Assembly: GCA_026120185.1 (NCBI GenBank)
Contig: JANUWF010001218.1
Coordinates: 2,976,001-3,040,000 of the forward strand
Length of the DNA: 64,000 bases
Direction of reading: 5' to 3'
Source: Voacanga thouarsii
Lineage: Eukaryota > Streptophyta > Magnoliopsida > Gentianales > Apocynaceae
Under the pieces are notes generated by a model. It made no database searches. It was not told where the DNA came from and was given only the letters and a program-made list of their open reading frames with translations. Numbering within the stretch: position 1 is the first letter of the stretch; every line of letters starts with the position of its first letter. Positions 11,821 to 23,150 of the stretch are shown piece by piece. Position numbers and translations under genes: made by a program.

Positions 11821-14332
11821 ATTTGGGTTTGATTTGAAGGTTTGAAGAGAAAAAAAATAGGGGGTAGAGATGATACATTGGGCATGCTAGAAATTTGTAG
11901 CATGACGAAATTTTAAGTCTACAAATTAAAACAAGAAAAAAAAAGACAAATATAAAATAGTCAATAAATGTTAATGGTGGTTACAAATCTTTAAAGAAAT
12001 CCTAAATTGCAAGAAGAGTCATTAGAGTCTTCTCCTTTTGAAAACATTGATTCCATGGCTAAAGAGCTTGATCTCGGATTAGACAGAATTTGATGATGAA
12101 TACTTGATTGCTAAGCTTTCCAGACTTGTCGGACGAAGAACAAGTCCAACGTCTTGAAGTTTTAATAAAGATTTGGACTTTGCATGCTGGAAGAGTTTGA
12201 ATGTTAAAGCCTGAATGATATTGAAGCTTTGTTGAATTTGGAGATGCCTTGATATAAGCTCAGAAGCACTAACTCCTTAGCTTCAAATATGGCAACAAAT
12301 ATTCAATGCAAAATCTTGGACGCTAGGGCAAAAATGATTCTAGAACCCTACGAACTATGAATTAAACCTTCTAAATCAACCCCAATCACCCTTAATCCAA
12401 CTAAAAGTACAAAACAACTTAGACAAAATGAATTGGGCAACCAATTGATCTCTTAAAAGAACCTTAGAGGAGCTAGAATCTAAGACCTACTTTAGGAAGA
12501 GAATTGATCTATCTAAGAAAGATTAAAGATTTGATTCTTAGGATAGACTAAATTCCAAGAGAAGTCTTGATTTGATTTTGGCAAAAAATCCAAGAGAAAT
12601 CACCCTCATAGCTCTCTCAAAGGAGTTCTTGTATTTCAAAATGATAGAAGTTCAAAGTTATATTTGCAAGAGTTGTAATGGGGCATTTATAGAACCTCTA
12701 TCCTAAGCTTGTCAAAAGAGGCCTAAAAACAAATCAAATTGGCCTTTAAAAACATTAAAACCCATAGTTAAATGAAGAAGAGCCAAAATAAAGTCAAACA
12801 AAATATTAAAATTGCTTCAAGAATATGGCACAGCCATGCATACTAGTGCATGGTAGTACCCGTGTCGGGCTTCACAAAAATGGGCGGTGGTACGACTGTG
12901 TATATGGCCATGTACAGCTGCCTACAAAGTGCAAGACTTTTTGGGCATGGTAGTTTAGCTAGCCATGCACAAAACTTCTTGGAGCTTTCAGAGTTCTGCA
13001 AATTGCTGTTGGATTGTATGCCCTCTTAGACTAGGTTTCTGATTTAAAATCGAATATTTTATAAAAGAATTTATTTTCAGAGATTGTTTGTGAATTTATT
13101 TTTTGTTTGTGCACGATTTTCGTTTGGAACAGACCCATTGTGTTTAAATAATTGATCCATGTGAATGGTGGTCTTTCACAGTAAGGTATGGATCATGGGT
13201 TATTTAACACATAAACATTTGTTCTTAGCCTATTGATGAGACTGGGAACCTCATCATGTTTAGGTTATTATGTTATGAATTCCAAATGGGGAATGGCTTA
13301 CCTTTTGCCAGTGAGTAGTCCACTCACTTCATAACATAAGCGTATTTCGAATACGTAGAACAGGACCTGTAGTAGTGGTTTCTCAAAGTACTATATGGTA
13401 GAAACCTAGACTACTACCGCTACAGCGTGGACTAGTACTCTACGACTTGAGTATGAGTTGATGGACTGGCGAAGCTGGAAGCATATACTTTGATTTGCTA
13501 TAGTTGAGGTTCTATCGTAGTGCCAATATACTTGCATGTTGGGTATGTGTAACTAGTTAGTTAAGACAGACTTATACAAGATAGTTTCTGCACTATATCG
13601 CCCCTTGTGGTTGTCCGAATGGTCTAAATCAACCAGGGCCCTGGGAAACATGACTTGGATGTTTGCTTCAGGGTAGCTCCCTTGGAAAGCGGAAACACTC
13701 CAGGAAGTCGTGGATCATTGGACTAGAAGCCTAAGGATGGCAGATGTCATTTAGAGGGGTGTTAGTACGCTTCTTCCTCTCTAAATGTACGGTGATGTGT
13801 AGAGGGGTATTTTAGTCATTTCACCTGTAGGTCGGAGACTTTGCTAACGCATCATTGTCCTTGGGGTCAATATTTCCTTATGGTGATATTAGAAAATATT
13901 TAAAATGCAAAATACAACTATTTTTATGGCAAGGGTATTTTGGTCATTTTAGTAGTCAAGGCGGTGTGTCTTTTTGTCCCCAGTATAGACCGTGAGTCCT
14001 AATTAAATATGGGCTAAAGAATTGATCTTAATTTAAATGGAATTTATTTTATTTAAGTAGCCTGATTTAATTATTGGGCTAGAATAAAATAAAGGTCCAT
14101 GGAGAGAGAGAATTAATTAAATTAGTTTGGTGGGTTAATTAATTATTCAGGGCTTTGGCCCAGTTTAAATAATTAAAGATTAACCTGGGACTAAACTAAT
14201 ATAGGCTTAATTAATTGGACTAGTTTATTTGGGCTGGAAAAATTAATTATTTATTAATTGGGCCAATTATTTGGTTTTAGTTAGAATAATTAATTAAGCC
14301 CAAAAGGTTAAACTAAGAGTCCAATGGCCCAA

Positions 14333-14425
14333 TCCTGTTTAACCTAGGGTTTTATTTAGGTTAAACAGGAGATAAGGAATAGACGGTATTTTTTTCCCCG
14401 GTGCTTCCTCTCTGTGAAAAATACC
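14333..14425 (+). promoter_or_regulatory. Two consecutive hairpins in the copia LTR
   Basis: The first has 14-bp perfect arms, TCCTGTTTAACCTA (14333-14346) and its complement (14357-14370), around a 10-base loop. The second has 9-bp arms GGTATTTTT (14385-14393) and AAAAATACC (14417-14425). They lie 110-200 bp upstream of the micro-ORF. The 3' LTR keeps both, with a mismatch in the first stem. They could be RNA structures in the R region or binding sites; the role is unknown. Confidence 0.6.
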
Positions 14426-14536
14426 AGACGTTTTTTTTCTCCCTCTCCAGAAAATATTCTTTAACCCCTAAGTTGTTCGCCAAACAAGATTAGGCAGGTC
14501 ATATACTGGAAGATCGAAAGTTAGGCGTTAATCTAC

Positions 14537-14648
14537 ATGCAAAGACGAAGTAGAAGGCTTGCAGGGATTGCACCAGAGGCTTCTACGAGCGTGCCTACCC
14601 CAGTTCCGTATATTCCAGTTCAGCCGAGTGTGAGATCAACAAGAAGAG
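14537..14648 (+). CDS. Arginine-rich micro-exon in the copia 5' LTR
   Basis: A 37-codon frame begins MQRRSRRLAGIAPE, continues through Pro/Val-rich sequence, and reaches RSTRR directly before a splice-donor-like AG|GTAAAA at 14648/14649. No ATG precedes it from about 14372 on, so it would be the first start codon of an LTR-driven transcript. The exon ends in phase 1. Joined to the acceptor at 16529/16530, which is followed by AA and the Gag ATG, the frame runs directly into Gag. The product would be Gag-Pol with a basic N-terminal extension, possibly a nuclear or RNA-binding signal. Without splicing the frame runs on for about 16 codons and stops. The two LTR copies differ by two conservative changes (V/I and V/L). 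Splicing is inferred, not shown. Confidence 0.5.
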
Positions 14649-14761
14649 GTAAAAGAAAATATTTTTTTCCCCCTTTTTCTTCTTCACGCAGGTGAGCTGT
14701 GTTTTTGTTGTTCACGTGGCTGGTTTTTTGGCTATGTTTGGCTTGCAATTTTATCTTCAAT

Positions 14762-14773
14762 TGGTATCAGAGC
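14762..14773 (+). promoter_or_regulatory. Copia primer-binding site
   Basis: TGGTATCAGAGC matches the 3' end complement of plant initiator-methionine tRNA. It lies two bases after the 5' LTR and primes minus-strand DNA synthesis. Confidence 0.95.
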
Positions 14774-16528
14774 ATGAAGATATTTGCACATATAGGAAGC
14801 ATGTATGCTAGTTAATAAAATCGGACAGTTATGTGTGATTAACTGTGATCCTTCGCTGGTTTTTTGGTATGGATAGATGGCTTGTTAAACCTCTCATATG
14901 GAGGTATAGGTGAGATGTAATTCACTGTTTTTCCGAGAATAAATCGTGTAAACCCAATTTTAAAGGGTATAGGCAGTTGTTGGTTTTTGGTTTTATTGAT
15001 TTTGGTTGAAATCAGAGGGCAAAAGCAAGCAAATCCATCGCAGAAAAAAAACCAGAAGAAAACGCAGCAGAAGAAAATCGCACTGGAAAATTGAAGCAGA
15101 CGGCACTGTTCATCGGCTCGGCTCGCCGAGCCGAGCTGCCAGCAGCGTCTGTGCCTGGAACAAGGAGGACGGCTTGGCTTTGTGGCTTATCGGCTCGGCT
15201 GCATCGGATGGAATTGAATTGCAATTCAATTTGCAAAATCCGAAAGTCTTCTCGCGGGTCAGCACCGGGGCGGGTTGCGGGCTTGGATGGTCCATGATGC
15301 GGTTGTTCCAGTGCGGCGGGTGTTGTGGACCGATGACCAGAATTGTTTTGTTCCTGTGCGGCGGGTGCAGTGAACCAATGGGAAATTTTTTTTCCCTTGT
15401 AATTTTCTTGCATTTTCTTTTTTGTTTTGGGGTCCATACCAGGTGAATTTAATATTTTTTTAATATTTAATATTCATGGAATATATTTGCATGAAAAATA
15501 TTAGTAAAGGATTTTATGATTAAACAAGATCATTAATTAATTAATTAATTATTGTGTTTAATTCTATTATTTGGGCACTTAGGTTTAAAAAATAGAAAAG
15601 CATGAAAACGTTTATTGTTTTCTAGCATGCTATTTTTTTATGTACCTATGTGTGCTTTTTCTCAAAGACCAAAGTCTTTGGGAACTTTTTGTTTTGGCAA
15701 GAAAAAATATTTTTCTTTAAAAACTAAATGGTTATTATAATTGGTACAAAAATTAATCCTTGAATATTTTCTCAAAGGATTTAATCCTTGACATAGAAAA
15801 TATATTGGATTTAGATATTTTTGTAAATTAAAATGGAGAGCCATTTTGTTTTGTTTTGGACTAGAAAAATGATTTTGTCAAATAAGCTTGAGACCAAAGT
15901 CTCTAGAAAGTTTTAATTGGAAATTTTTGAAATCATTAAGTTTTAACTTAAATAAAATTAGTCCATGGAGGAAATCTCTCAAAGGATATAAGCCTTGATA
16001 TAGATATTTTATTGGACTTAGATATTTTATTTTTGAGTTAAAGAAAAACTTAATGGAAATTTCAAAAGGATATTTTCTAGAAAACCTTTATTTTAAAAGA
16101 CTAAGTGGGAGAGGGGTTCCAACGGCCCCACGGCTTCCATCACGGTCCTCATTAGAGATCATGGATCCCCTCGCGTCACCCTGGGAGTGAACCCATATAG
16201 GATAGGGATACCACAAGGATCTAGATCTAATGGAAGGATGTAATTAATAACCCGGGGCACGTACTATGATCAGCCAGCCCACGTTGGAGGTTATAGTGCG
16301 AGGTATGTCCATAGGAAATGTGAGGAAACGGCCATCCCACGATGGAGTTATTCTCTAGACCATTACCTAGAAGGGAAATTAATTTGTGGTGGTTAATACA
16401 CTTAGCTTAGAAAACTGTTAATATTCCCAAGAAACTATGTCAGTTTTCCTAAGAGCCAAATTATTTTCAGTGCACAAATTTTATTTTGTTTTCACAAACT
16501 AATTTCTTTCTTTTATTTTCGATTTTCA
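14774..16528 (+). other. Long untranslated leader of the copia element
   Basis: About 1.76 kb separate the primer-binding site from gag. A G+C-rich block (about 15000-15400) contains a 21-base palindrome at 15116-15136 (10-bp arms, one-base loop). The rest is AT-rich up to about 16090. A block at 16095-16420 is again less AT-rich and starts with AAGTGGGAGAGGGG (16103-16116), which repeats the element's own polypurine tract. Overlapping open frames on both strands in the G+C-rich block have no recognisable domain. Confidence 0.7.
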
Positions 16529-16531
16529 GAA

Positions 16532-19500
16532 ATGGTGGGAGGTTCTTTTAGTCCATTGGCCATTATTCTCAGGGTGAATAAGTTAACGGGTCCAAACTAT
16601 GTGAACTGGAAAAGGAACCTGGACATAATACTCACAGTCGAGGAGTATAAGTATGTCCTTTACAAAACCTGCCCTGTTATCGGGGAAGGTTCCACCGCTG
16701 AAGAGCGAGAGGCTGAAAAGGCATGGAAGAAAGCTGACGAAATGGCACATTGCTATATGTTAGCTTCCATGTCTAATGTGCTCCAGTCAAAACACGAGCA
16801 CATGGCTTCTGCATATGACATAAGTCAATCATTGGCAACAATGTTCGCAGATAACAGCCGGCCCGCAAGGCAGGAGGCTCTTCGAACTATTGTGAACACT
16901 AAGATGGCTGAGGGAGCATCAGTCCGAGAGCATATGCTCAAGATGATTGCTGCTTTCGAGGAGGCATAAATCTTAGGGGCTATCATTGACCCCGAGAGCC
17001 AAGTGGACATGGTTCTCGAATCTCTACCGGGCTCTTTCACTCAGTTCAAGTTAAACCATAACATGAACAAGTTGAACATGAGTTTAACTGAACTAATGAA
17101 GGAGTTCCAGATGGCGGAGAAGGTCATAAAGCCGCAGTCTAAGGCCATGATTGCTAAGGCCTCTTCTTCAAGAACTGGGCCTAAGCCCAGAACGTTCAAG
17201 AGGAAGAAGGGGAATGCAGCAACCCAGCCCAAGAACCAGCCCAAGGACAAACTAAAGGGCAAGTGCTTCAAGTGTGGAAAGAAGGGACACTGGAAAAAAT
17301 AGTGTCTAGATCTTCAGGCCAAGAAAAACCCCACAGGTAATGTTTACTATCTAGAGTCCATATCAATGGTAGGATCAACTTCTACTTGGATTGTTGATTC
17401 AGGAGCCACTAATCATATCTGTAACTCCTTGCAGGGGTTTAGGAAGATAAGAAGACTCAAAAAGGGCGAACATGGGCTTCGAGTGGGAAATGGAGCACAA
17501 GTCTGGGCCCTTGCAGTGGGAGAGCTGGATCTCATTTTTTATTGTAATAAGATAGTGGTTTTAAAAGACATTTTATATGTACCTGGTTTTCGTCAGAATT
17601 TGATTTTAGTTGCAAAACTTATTAATCAAGGATATTCTGTATCTTTCCATTCTGGTATTTCTATCAGTAGAGATGGAGAAATTTTATGTACTGGGCACAT
17701 GTATGGAAATTTGTTCTTTTTAAACCCTATTAACAAACAATCAAATAACACTCAGTCTGAACCTTTAACTAAGAATAGAAAGACCAATATCAATGATTCA
17801 TACCTTTGGCATCTGAGGTTGGGTCATATTAACTCAACCAGGATTCAGAGGCTAATCCATGATGGGCCTTTGGGCTCATTGAGATTGGAAAGTTTGCCTC
17901 AGTGTGAATCCTGTCTGATGGGAAAAATGACCAAAAGGTCTTTTACACCAAAGGCGGATAGAGCCAAGAAGGTGTTGAGTCTTGTTCACACTGATGTGTG
18001 TGGTCCTTTGTCTACACCAGCTAGAGGAGGTTTTGAGTACTTCATCACGTTCACAGATGATTGTACGAGGTATGGTTACATTTACCTGATGAGATGCAAG
18101 TCTGACTCTTTTGACAAGTTCAAAGAGTTTAAAGCTGAAGTGGAGCGTCGGACAGGTAAATTAATCAAAACCTTACGATCGGATCGTGGTGGAGAGTACC
18201 TCCTAGGTAAATTCAAGGACTACATGGTACATCATGGGATAGTATCCCAGCTCTCTGCGCCGGGAACCCTCCAGCAGAACGGAGTAGCTGAGAGAAGGAA
18301 CAGGACATTGATGGAAATTGTCCAAAGCATGATGTCTCATGCTACTCTTCCAGTATCCTTCTGGGGATATGCCCTGGAAACAGCGGCATATATTCTGAAC
18401 TTGGTGCCTTCCAAGTCAGTACCTAGGACTCTCTATGAGATGTGGACTGGGCGTAAGCCAAGTCTAAATCATCTCAAGATTTGGGGGTGTCCAACTTATG
18501 TACTGATCAAGGGAGATAAGTTGGAACCAAGATCAGAATTATGCTATTTTGTTGGGTATCCAAAAGGGACAAAAGGAGGCTATTTTTATCATCCTAAGGA
18601 GCAGAAGGTACTAGTCAGTACCAATGCTAGATACTTGGAAGATGATCAAAGTACTTCCACTAAAGGTTCAACGAGGTTGGAACTGCAGGAGAAGTTATCT
18701 ATGGAATCAACTTCTTCTGACCCGATTTTGGAACAAGAAGAGGCACAGCCTCAAGAGCCTGTGCAAATGGAGCCTCGTCGTAGTGGGAGAGTGTCTAGGG
18801 TTCCGAATAGATGGACTGGAGAAGCCTTTGAGTTGGTCTCCGACCATCAGGAACAAGACCCCGCTAGATACGAGGAGGCTATTGCTGATGTCGATGCAAA
18901 TCTGTGGCATGAAGCAATGAAAGCCGAGATTGAGTCTATGTACCTCAATCAGGTTTGGAATCTTGTAGCTTCATCTAAAGGGATAAAACCCATTGGGTGT
19001 AAGTAGGTATACAAGAGGAAGAGATGAGCGGATGGGAAGGTGGAAACCTTCAAAGCTAGGCTTGTGGTGAAAGGGTATACTCAGAAAGAAGGTATCGACT
19101 ATGAGGAAACCTTTTCCCCGGTAGCCATGCTGAAATCCATCCGCATCCTCCTTGCCATCGCCTGTCACTATGATTATGAGATATGGCAAATGGATGTCAA
19201 GACGGCATTCTTGAATGGCCATCTTAGCGAAGACATCTATATGTCCCAACCGGAAGGCTTCATTGCTGAAGGCCAGGAACACATGGTTTGCAAGCTTAAG
19301 AAGTCCATTTATGGACTTAAGCAGGCATCGAGAGTATGGAACATTCGTTTTGATGAGATCGTAAAGTCTTATGATTTTATTCAAAATGAAAATGAACCAT
19401 GCGTGTACAGGAAACTTGAAGGCATTAATGTGGTTTTTCTTGTCCTCTATGTGGATGACATTCTACTCATTGAAAATGGTGTAGAGACATTGTCATCTAC

Positions 19501-20431
19501 AAAGGTTTGGCTGTCTAGTTAATTCAGTATGAAGGACTTGGGAGAAGCCAGCTACATTCTCGGGATTAGGCTTCTTAGAAATAGGAAGCAGAGAATGTTA
19601 GGATTATCCCAAGCGACATACATTGACAAGATGTTGGCCAAGTATAGCATAGACTCATGCAAGGGAGCTCTAATCCCTTGCAGACATGGGTTGTCATTTT
19701 CTTTGAATGACTGTCCTAAGTCTCAAGAAGAAAAGGACAGAATGAGTAGGATTCCCTACGCTTCAGCTGTGGGAAGTCTCATGTACGCCATGTTATGTAC
19801 TAGGCCAGATATCTGTTTTGCCGTGGGCTTAGTTAGCAGATATCAGTCAAACCCAGGGGAGGTTCATTGGCAAGCTGTAAAGCATATTCTCAAGTACCTC
19901 AAGGGAACGAGAGATTATATACTGGTTTACAAGGCTGATGATTTGGTTCTTACAGGATACACAGACTCAGACTTCCAAACGGATAAGGATGAGAGAAAAT
20001 CCACTAGTGGATATGTCTTCACCTTGTCTGGAGGAGCAATTTCATGGAGGAGTATCAAGCAATCTTGTATTGCTGACTCAACCATGGAAGCTGAGTATGT
20101 GGCAGCTTCGGAAGCGTCCAAGGAAGCAGTTTGGCTCCAGAAGTTCCTTTCAGAACTTGGAGTCGTACCACATATGGACAGGCCGGTTGTGATGTATTGC
20201 GACAACACTGGAGCAGTATCGCAAAATAAGGAACGTCGAAATCACAAGAAGGGGAAACATATCGAGAGGAAGTACCACATGATCCGGGATTTCATCCAGA
20301 GACGGGAAGTCGTGGTGGAGCATATTACCTCAGATAACAATCTAGCAGATCCATTCACCAAGCCTTTGGCTGAGAGAGTCTTCAAGAGACACTTAGACGC
20401 CATAGGGGTGGGCACCTATGGACTTACCTAG
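16532..20431 (+). pseudogene. Copia gag-pol polyprotein with five stop codons
   Basis: One frame of 1,300 codons encodes Gag (16532-17310), protease, integrase, reverse transcriptase and RNase H. Seen directly: a CCHC zinc knuckle (CFKCGKKGHWKK...C, about 17258-17305); protease active site IVDSGA (near 17390); the integrase zinc-binding region (HLRLGH...CESCLMG) followed by catalytic signatures HTD, FTDD and QNGVAERRNRT; reverse transcriptase with QMDVKTAFLNG and LYVDD (near 19450); RNase H with STSGYVF and TMEAEYVA; and a C-terminal ADPFTKPL. Stops lie at 16967 (TAA), 17300 (TAG), 19004 (TAG), 19025 (TGA) and 19520 (TAA). No frameshift is needed, since every segment stays in the same frame. 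Each stop is a likely single-base change. The product acts in cytoplasmic particles and then integrates cDNA. The start used is the ATG at 16532, directly after a splice-acceptor-like site. Confidence 0.95.
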
Positions 20432-20442
20432 TCTTAGAGTGC

Positions 20443-20453
20443 AAGTGGGAGAT
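20443..20453 (+). promoter_or_regulatory. Copia polypurine tract
   Basis: AAGTGGGAGAT directly precedes the 3' LTR and is the expected plus-strand primer. The ten bases AAGTGGGAGA recur in the leader at 16103-16112. Confidence 0.9.
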
Positions 20454-22208
20454 TGTTGGATTGTATGCCCTCTTAGACTAGGTTTCTGATGTAAAATCGA
20501 ATATTTTATAAAAGACTTTATTTTCAGAGATTGTTTGTGAATTTATTTTTTGTTTGTGCACGATTTTCGTTTGGAACAGACCCATTGTGTTTAAATAATT
20601 GATCCATGTGAATGGTGGTCTTTCACAGTAAGGTATGGATCATGGGTTATTTAACACATAAACATTTGTTCTTAGCCTATTGATGAGACTGGGAACCTCA
20701 TCATGTTTAGGTTATTATGTTATGAATTCCAAATGGGGAATGGCTTACCTTTTGCCAGTGAGTAGTCCACTCACTTCATAACATAAGCGTATTTCGAATA
20801 CGTAGAACAGGACCTGTAGTAGTGGTTTCTCAAAGTACTATATGGTAGAAACCTAGACTACTACCGCTACAACGTGGACTAGTACTCTACGACTTGAGTA
20901 TGAGTTGATGGACTGGCGAAGCTGGAAGCATATACTTTGATTTGCTATAGTTGAGGTTCTATCGTAGGGCCAATATACTTGCATGTTGGGTATGTGTAAC
21001 TAGTTAGTTAAGACAGACTTATACAAGATAGTTTCTGCACTATATCGCCCCTTGTGGTTGTCCGAATAGTCTAAATTAACCAGGGCCCTGGGAAACATGA
21101 CTTGGATGTTTGCTTCAGGGTAGCTCCCTTGGAAAGCGGAAACACTCCAGGAAGTCATGGATCATTGGACTAGAAGCCTAAGGATGGTAGATGTCATTTA
21201 GAGGGGTGTTAGTACGCTTCTTCCTCTCTAAATGTACGGCGATGTGTAGAGGGGTATTTTAGTCATTTCACCTGTAGGTCGGAGACTTTGCTAACGCAGC
21301 ATTGTCCTTGGGGTCAATATTTCCTTATGGTGATATTAGGAAATATTTAAAATGCAAAATACAGCTATTTTTATGGCAAGGGTATTTTGGTCATTTTAGT
21401 AGCCAAGGCGGTGTGTCTTTTGGTCCCCAGTATAGACCGTGAGTCCTAATTAAATATGGGCTAAAGAATTTATCTTAATTTAAATGGAATTTATTTTATT
21501 TAAGTAGCCTGATTTAATTATTGGGCTAGAATAAAATAAAGGTCCATGGAGAGAGAGAGTTAATTAAATTAGTTTGGTGGGTTAATTAATTATTCAGGGC
21601 TTTGGCCCATTTGAATAATTAAAGATTAACCTGGGACTAAACTAATATAGTCTTAATTAATTGGACTAGTTTATTTGGACTGGAAAAATTAATTATTTAT
21701 TAATTGGGCCAATTATTTGGTTTTAGTTAGAATAATTAATTAAGCCCAAAAGGTTAAACTAAGAGTCCAATGGCCCAATCCAGTTTAACCTAGGGTTTTA
21801 TTTAGGTTAAACAGGAGATAAGGAATAGACGGTATTTTTTTCCCCGGTGCTTCCTCTCTGTGAAAAATACCAGACGTTTTTTTTCTCCCTCTCCAGAAAA
21901 TGTTCTTTAGCCCCTAAGTTGTTCACCAAACGAGATTACGCAGGCTATAGACTAGAAGATCGAAAGTTAGGCGTTCATCTACATGCAAAGACGAAGTAGA
22001 AGGCTTGCAGGGATTGCACCAGAGGCTTCTACGAGCGTGCCTACCCCAATTCCGTATATTCCAGTTCAGCCGAGTTTGAGATCAACAAGAAGAGGTAAAA
22101 GAAAATATCCCCCCCCGCCCCTTTTTCTTCTTCACGCAGGTGTGCTGCGTTTTTGTTGTTCACGTGGCTGGTTTTTTTGGCTCTGTTTGGCTTGCAATTT
22201 TATCTTCA
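20454..22208 (+). repeat. Copia 3' LTR
   Basis: This 1,755-bp copy matches the 5' LTR (1,753 bp) with about 2 % difference by eye. It keeps the micro-ORF (21983-22094) and its donor at 22094/22095, so transcripts starting in this LTR could splice into flanking DNA. A C/G homopolymer difference near 22110 is the most visible indel. Confidence 0.97.
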
Positions 22209-22525
22209 ATTGCATGGCTTGTCGCAGGCCCTTGCATTAAGCCGTGCATCCCTTGTTTGCACTCCATGATTGTTCTCCATGGTCTCCATTACCTTCTTAT
22301 AGGTTTTTTTCAACTCTTTATATGAATTGTTTATTACTTTGTATCCCTTTTAAATTTCTTTTTACAACTCAATTCTTGACAACCTTCTTATTCCTTGTCT
22401 GATTGGCTTGAAATTACCCTTAAAATCTCTTGAAACTTCTACTTGTCTAAGAAGCCATGACTTGTGACTTTATCTTCTTTACATTTTCCTGGAATTAGTC
22501 TTCATGACTAGGATAATTAGTATCA

Positions 22526-22537
22526 TTTCTCCCTTCT
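22526..22537 (-). promoter_or_regulatory. Polypurine tract of element Z
   Basis: On the minus strand this reads AGAAGGGAGAAA directly before the TGATACTAAT start of the 3' LTR. It fixes the inner edge of that LTR and the orientation of Z. Confidence 0.7.
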
Positions 22538-23150
22538 TGATAAGGATTTGTCTTTGAATCGATACCTACATTACAATTTAAAAAAGAATTTTTGCGTCAA
22601 GAGTAAACTTTTACTTTTGATCCTCACTAGTTTCCTTGTTTTCTCTTTTCACAACCCAAACTTGTATTCTCATTTTGCACACTCTTATTATTTTTATCTG
22701 TCAAAACTCAAGTGCGTACTCTTGTTTTATCCTTATACTCCCTCTTTGGATCTTCCTTCTCTGTTAATTGGGTTTACCTTTGGAGCTCTAATCTATTTTC
22801 TTCCTCTTTTGCTCTCTTCTCATTTTCTCTTATCTCATGCTCTTGTGTTTGCCCTCTCTTGTTTTTCTCTCTCTTTTTGCTCTCTTTTCTTTCTATCTTC
22901 CTCCCTCAAAATATTTTGATCTTCTAAAACCATATTAGTAGACATTAGATAAAGTGTAAATTTCTTTTCATCCTTGCACTAAGCATAAGTATTTCTCCTC
23001 TTATTACAAGCCACATCCTATCTTATAGTTAAGATTTTCCCAACAATAAATGCCTAATATGCATAGAAAAACACAATATAAATCAATTCATCTTTATATT
23101 CCCCCATGATAAATGCAACTTTGACTTCTTTGTTCACTTTCACCTAATTA
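22538..23150. other. Z internal region, pyrimidine-rich, no gene recognised
   Basis: The region between the polypurine tract and the protease remnant is T/C-rich on the plus strand, with long low-complexity open frames (22548-22927). Reverse transcriptase and integrase, expected here, are absent. Confidence 0.5.

Larger units (their letters stand above)
13007..14759 (+). repeat. Copia 5' LTR
   Basis: It starts TGTTGGATTG and ends TATCTTCA. The primer-binding site follows after two bases. It contains two neighbouring inverted repeats (14333-14370 and 14385-14425) and the micro-ORF described separately. No clear TATA box was seen. Confidence 0.97.
14649..16529 (+). other. Candidate leader intron of the copia element
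   Basis: The donor is AG|GTAAAA at 14648/14649. The acceptor GATTTTCAG ends at 16529 and follows a T-rich tract, with a branch-point-like CTAAT at 16499-16503, 26 bases upstream. The intron would be 1,881 nt, AT-rich as plant introns are, and would remove the primer-binding site. The spliced RNA could therefore be translated but not reverse-transcribed. A second acceptor-like TTATTTTCAG at 16461-16470 leads to an early stop. Confidence 0.45.
13007..22208 (+). mobile_element. Ty1/copia LTR retrotransposon, nearly intact
   Basis: This is a 9,202-bp element with 1.75-kb LTRs at both ends, the 5-bp target duplication ATTGC (13002-13006 and 22209-22213), a tRNA-iMet primer-binding site (14762-14773), a purine tract before the 3' LTR, and a single gag-pol frame in the copia order protease, integrase, reverse transcriptase, RNase H. 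It lies in the 3' LTR of Z in the opposite orientation. The empty site is preserved in the other Z LTR at 47603-47607. The two LTRs differ at roughly 35-40 positions in 1.75 kb by eye, so the insertion is fairly recent. The clade was not assigned. Confidence 0.97.
12250..22525 (-). repeat. Z 3' LTR, interrupted by the copia element
   Basis: Pieces 12250-13006 and 22214-22525 form an LTR of about 1.07 kb once the copia and one target duplication are removed. The left edge starts TGATATAAGC, matching 46866. The right edge ends TAGTATCA at 22525, followed by a pyrimidine tract. A TATA-like CTATAAAT is present on the minus strand near 12685-12692. The sequence around the copia insertion matches the uninterrupted site at 47590-47660. 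Confidence 0.8.

Noticed and set aside
15006..15446. Long open frames on both strands in the copia leader
   Set aside because: Overlapping frames on opposite strands in a G+C-rich block, no domain, located in the untranslated leader and inside the candidate intron.
22548..22927. Phe/Leu/Ser-rich frames that look like membrane proteins
   Set aside because: T/C-rich low-complexity sequence, on the strand opposite to element Z.
23048..23054. TGCCT as the right target duplication of a solo Z LTR
   Set aside because: The bases before it are not an LTR end; the polypurine tract at 22526 and the primer-binding site at 46850 show a full element instead.
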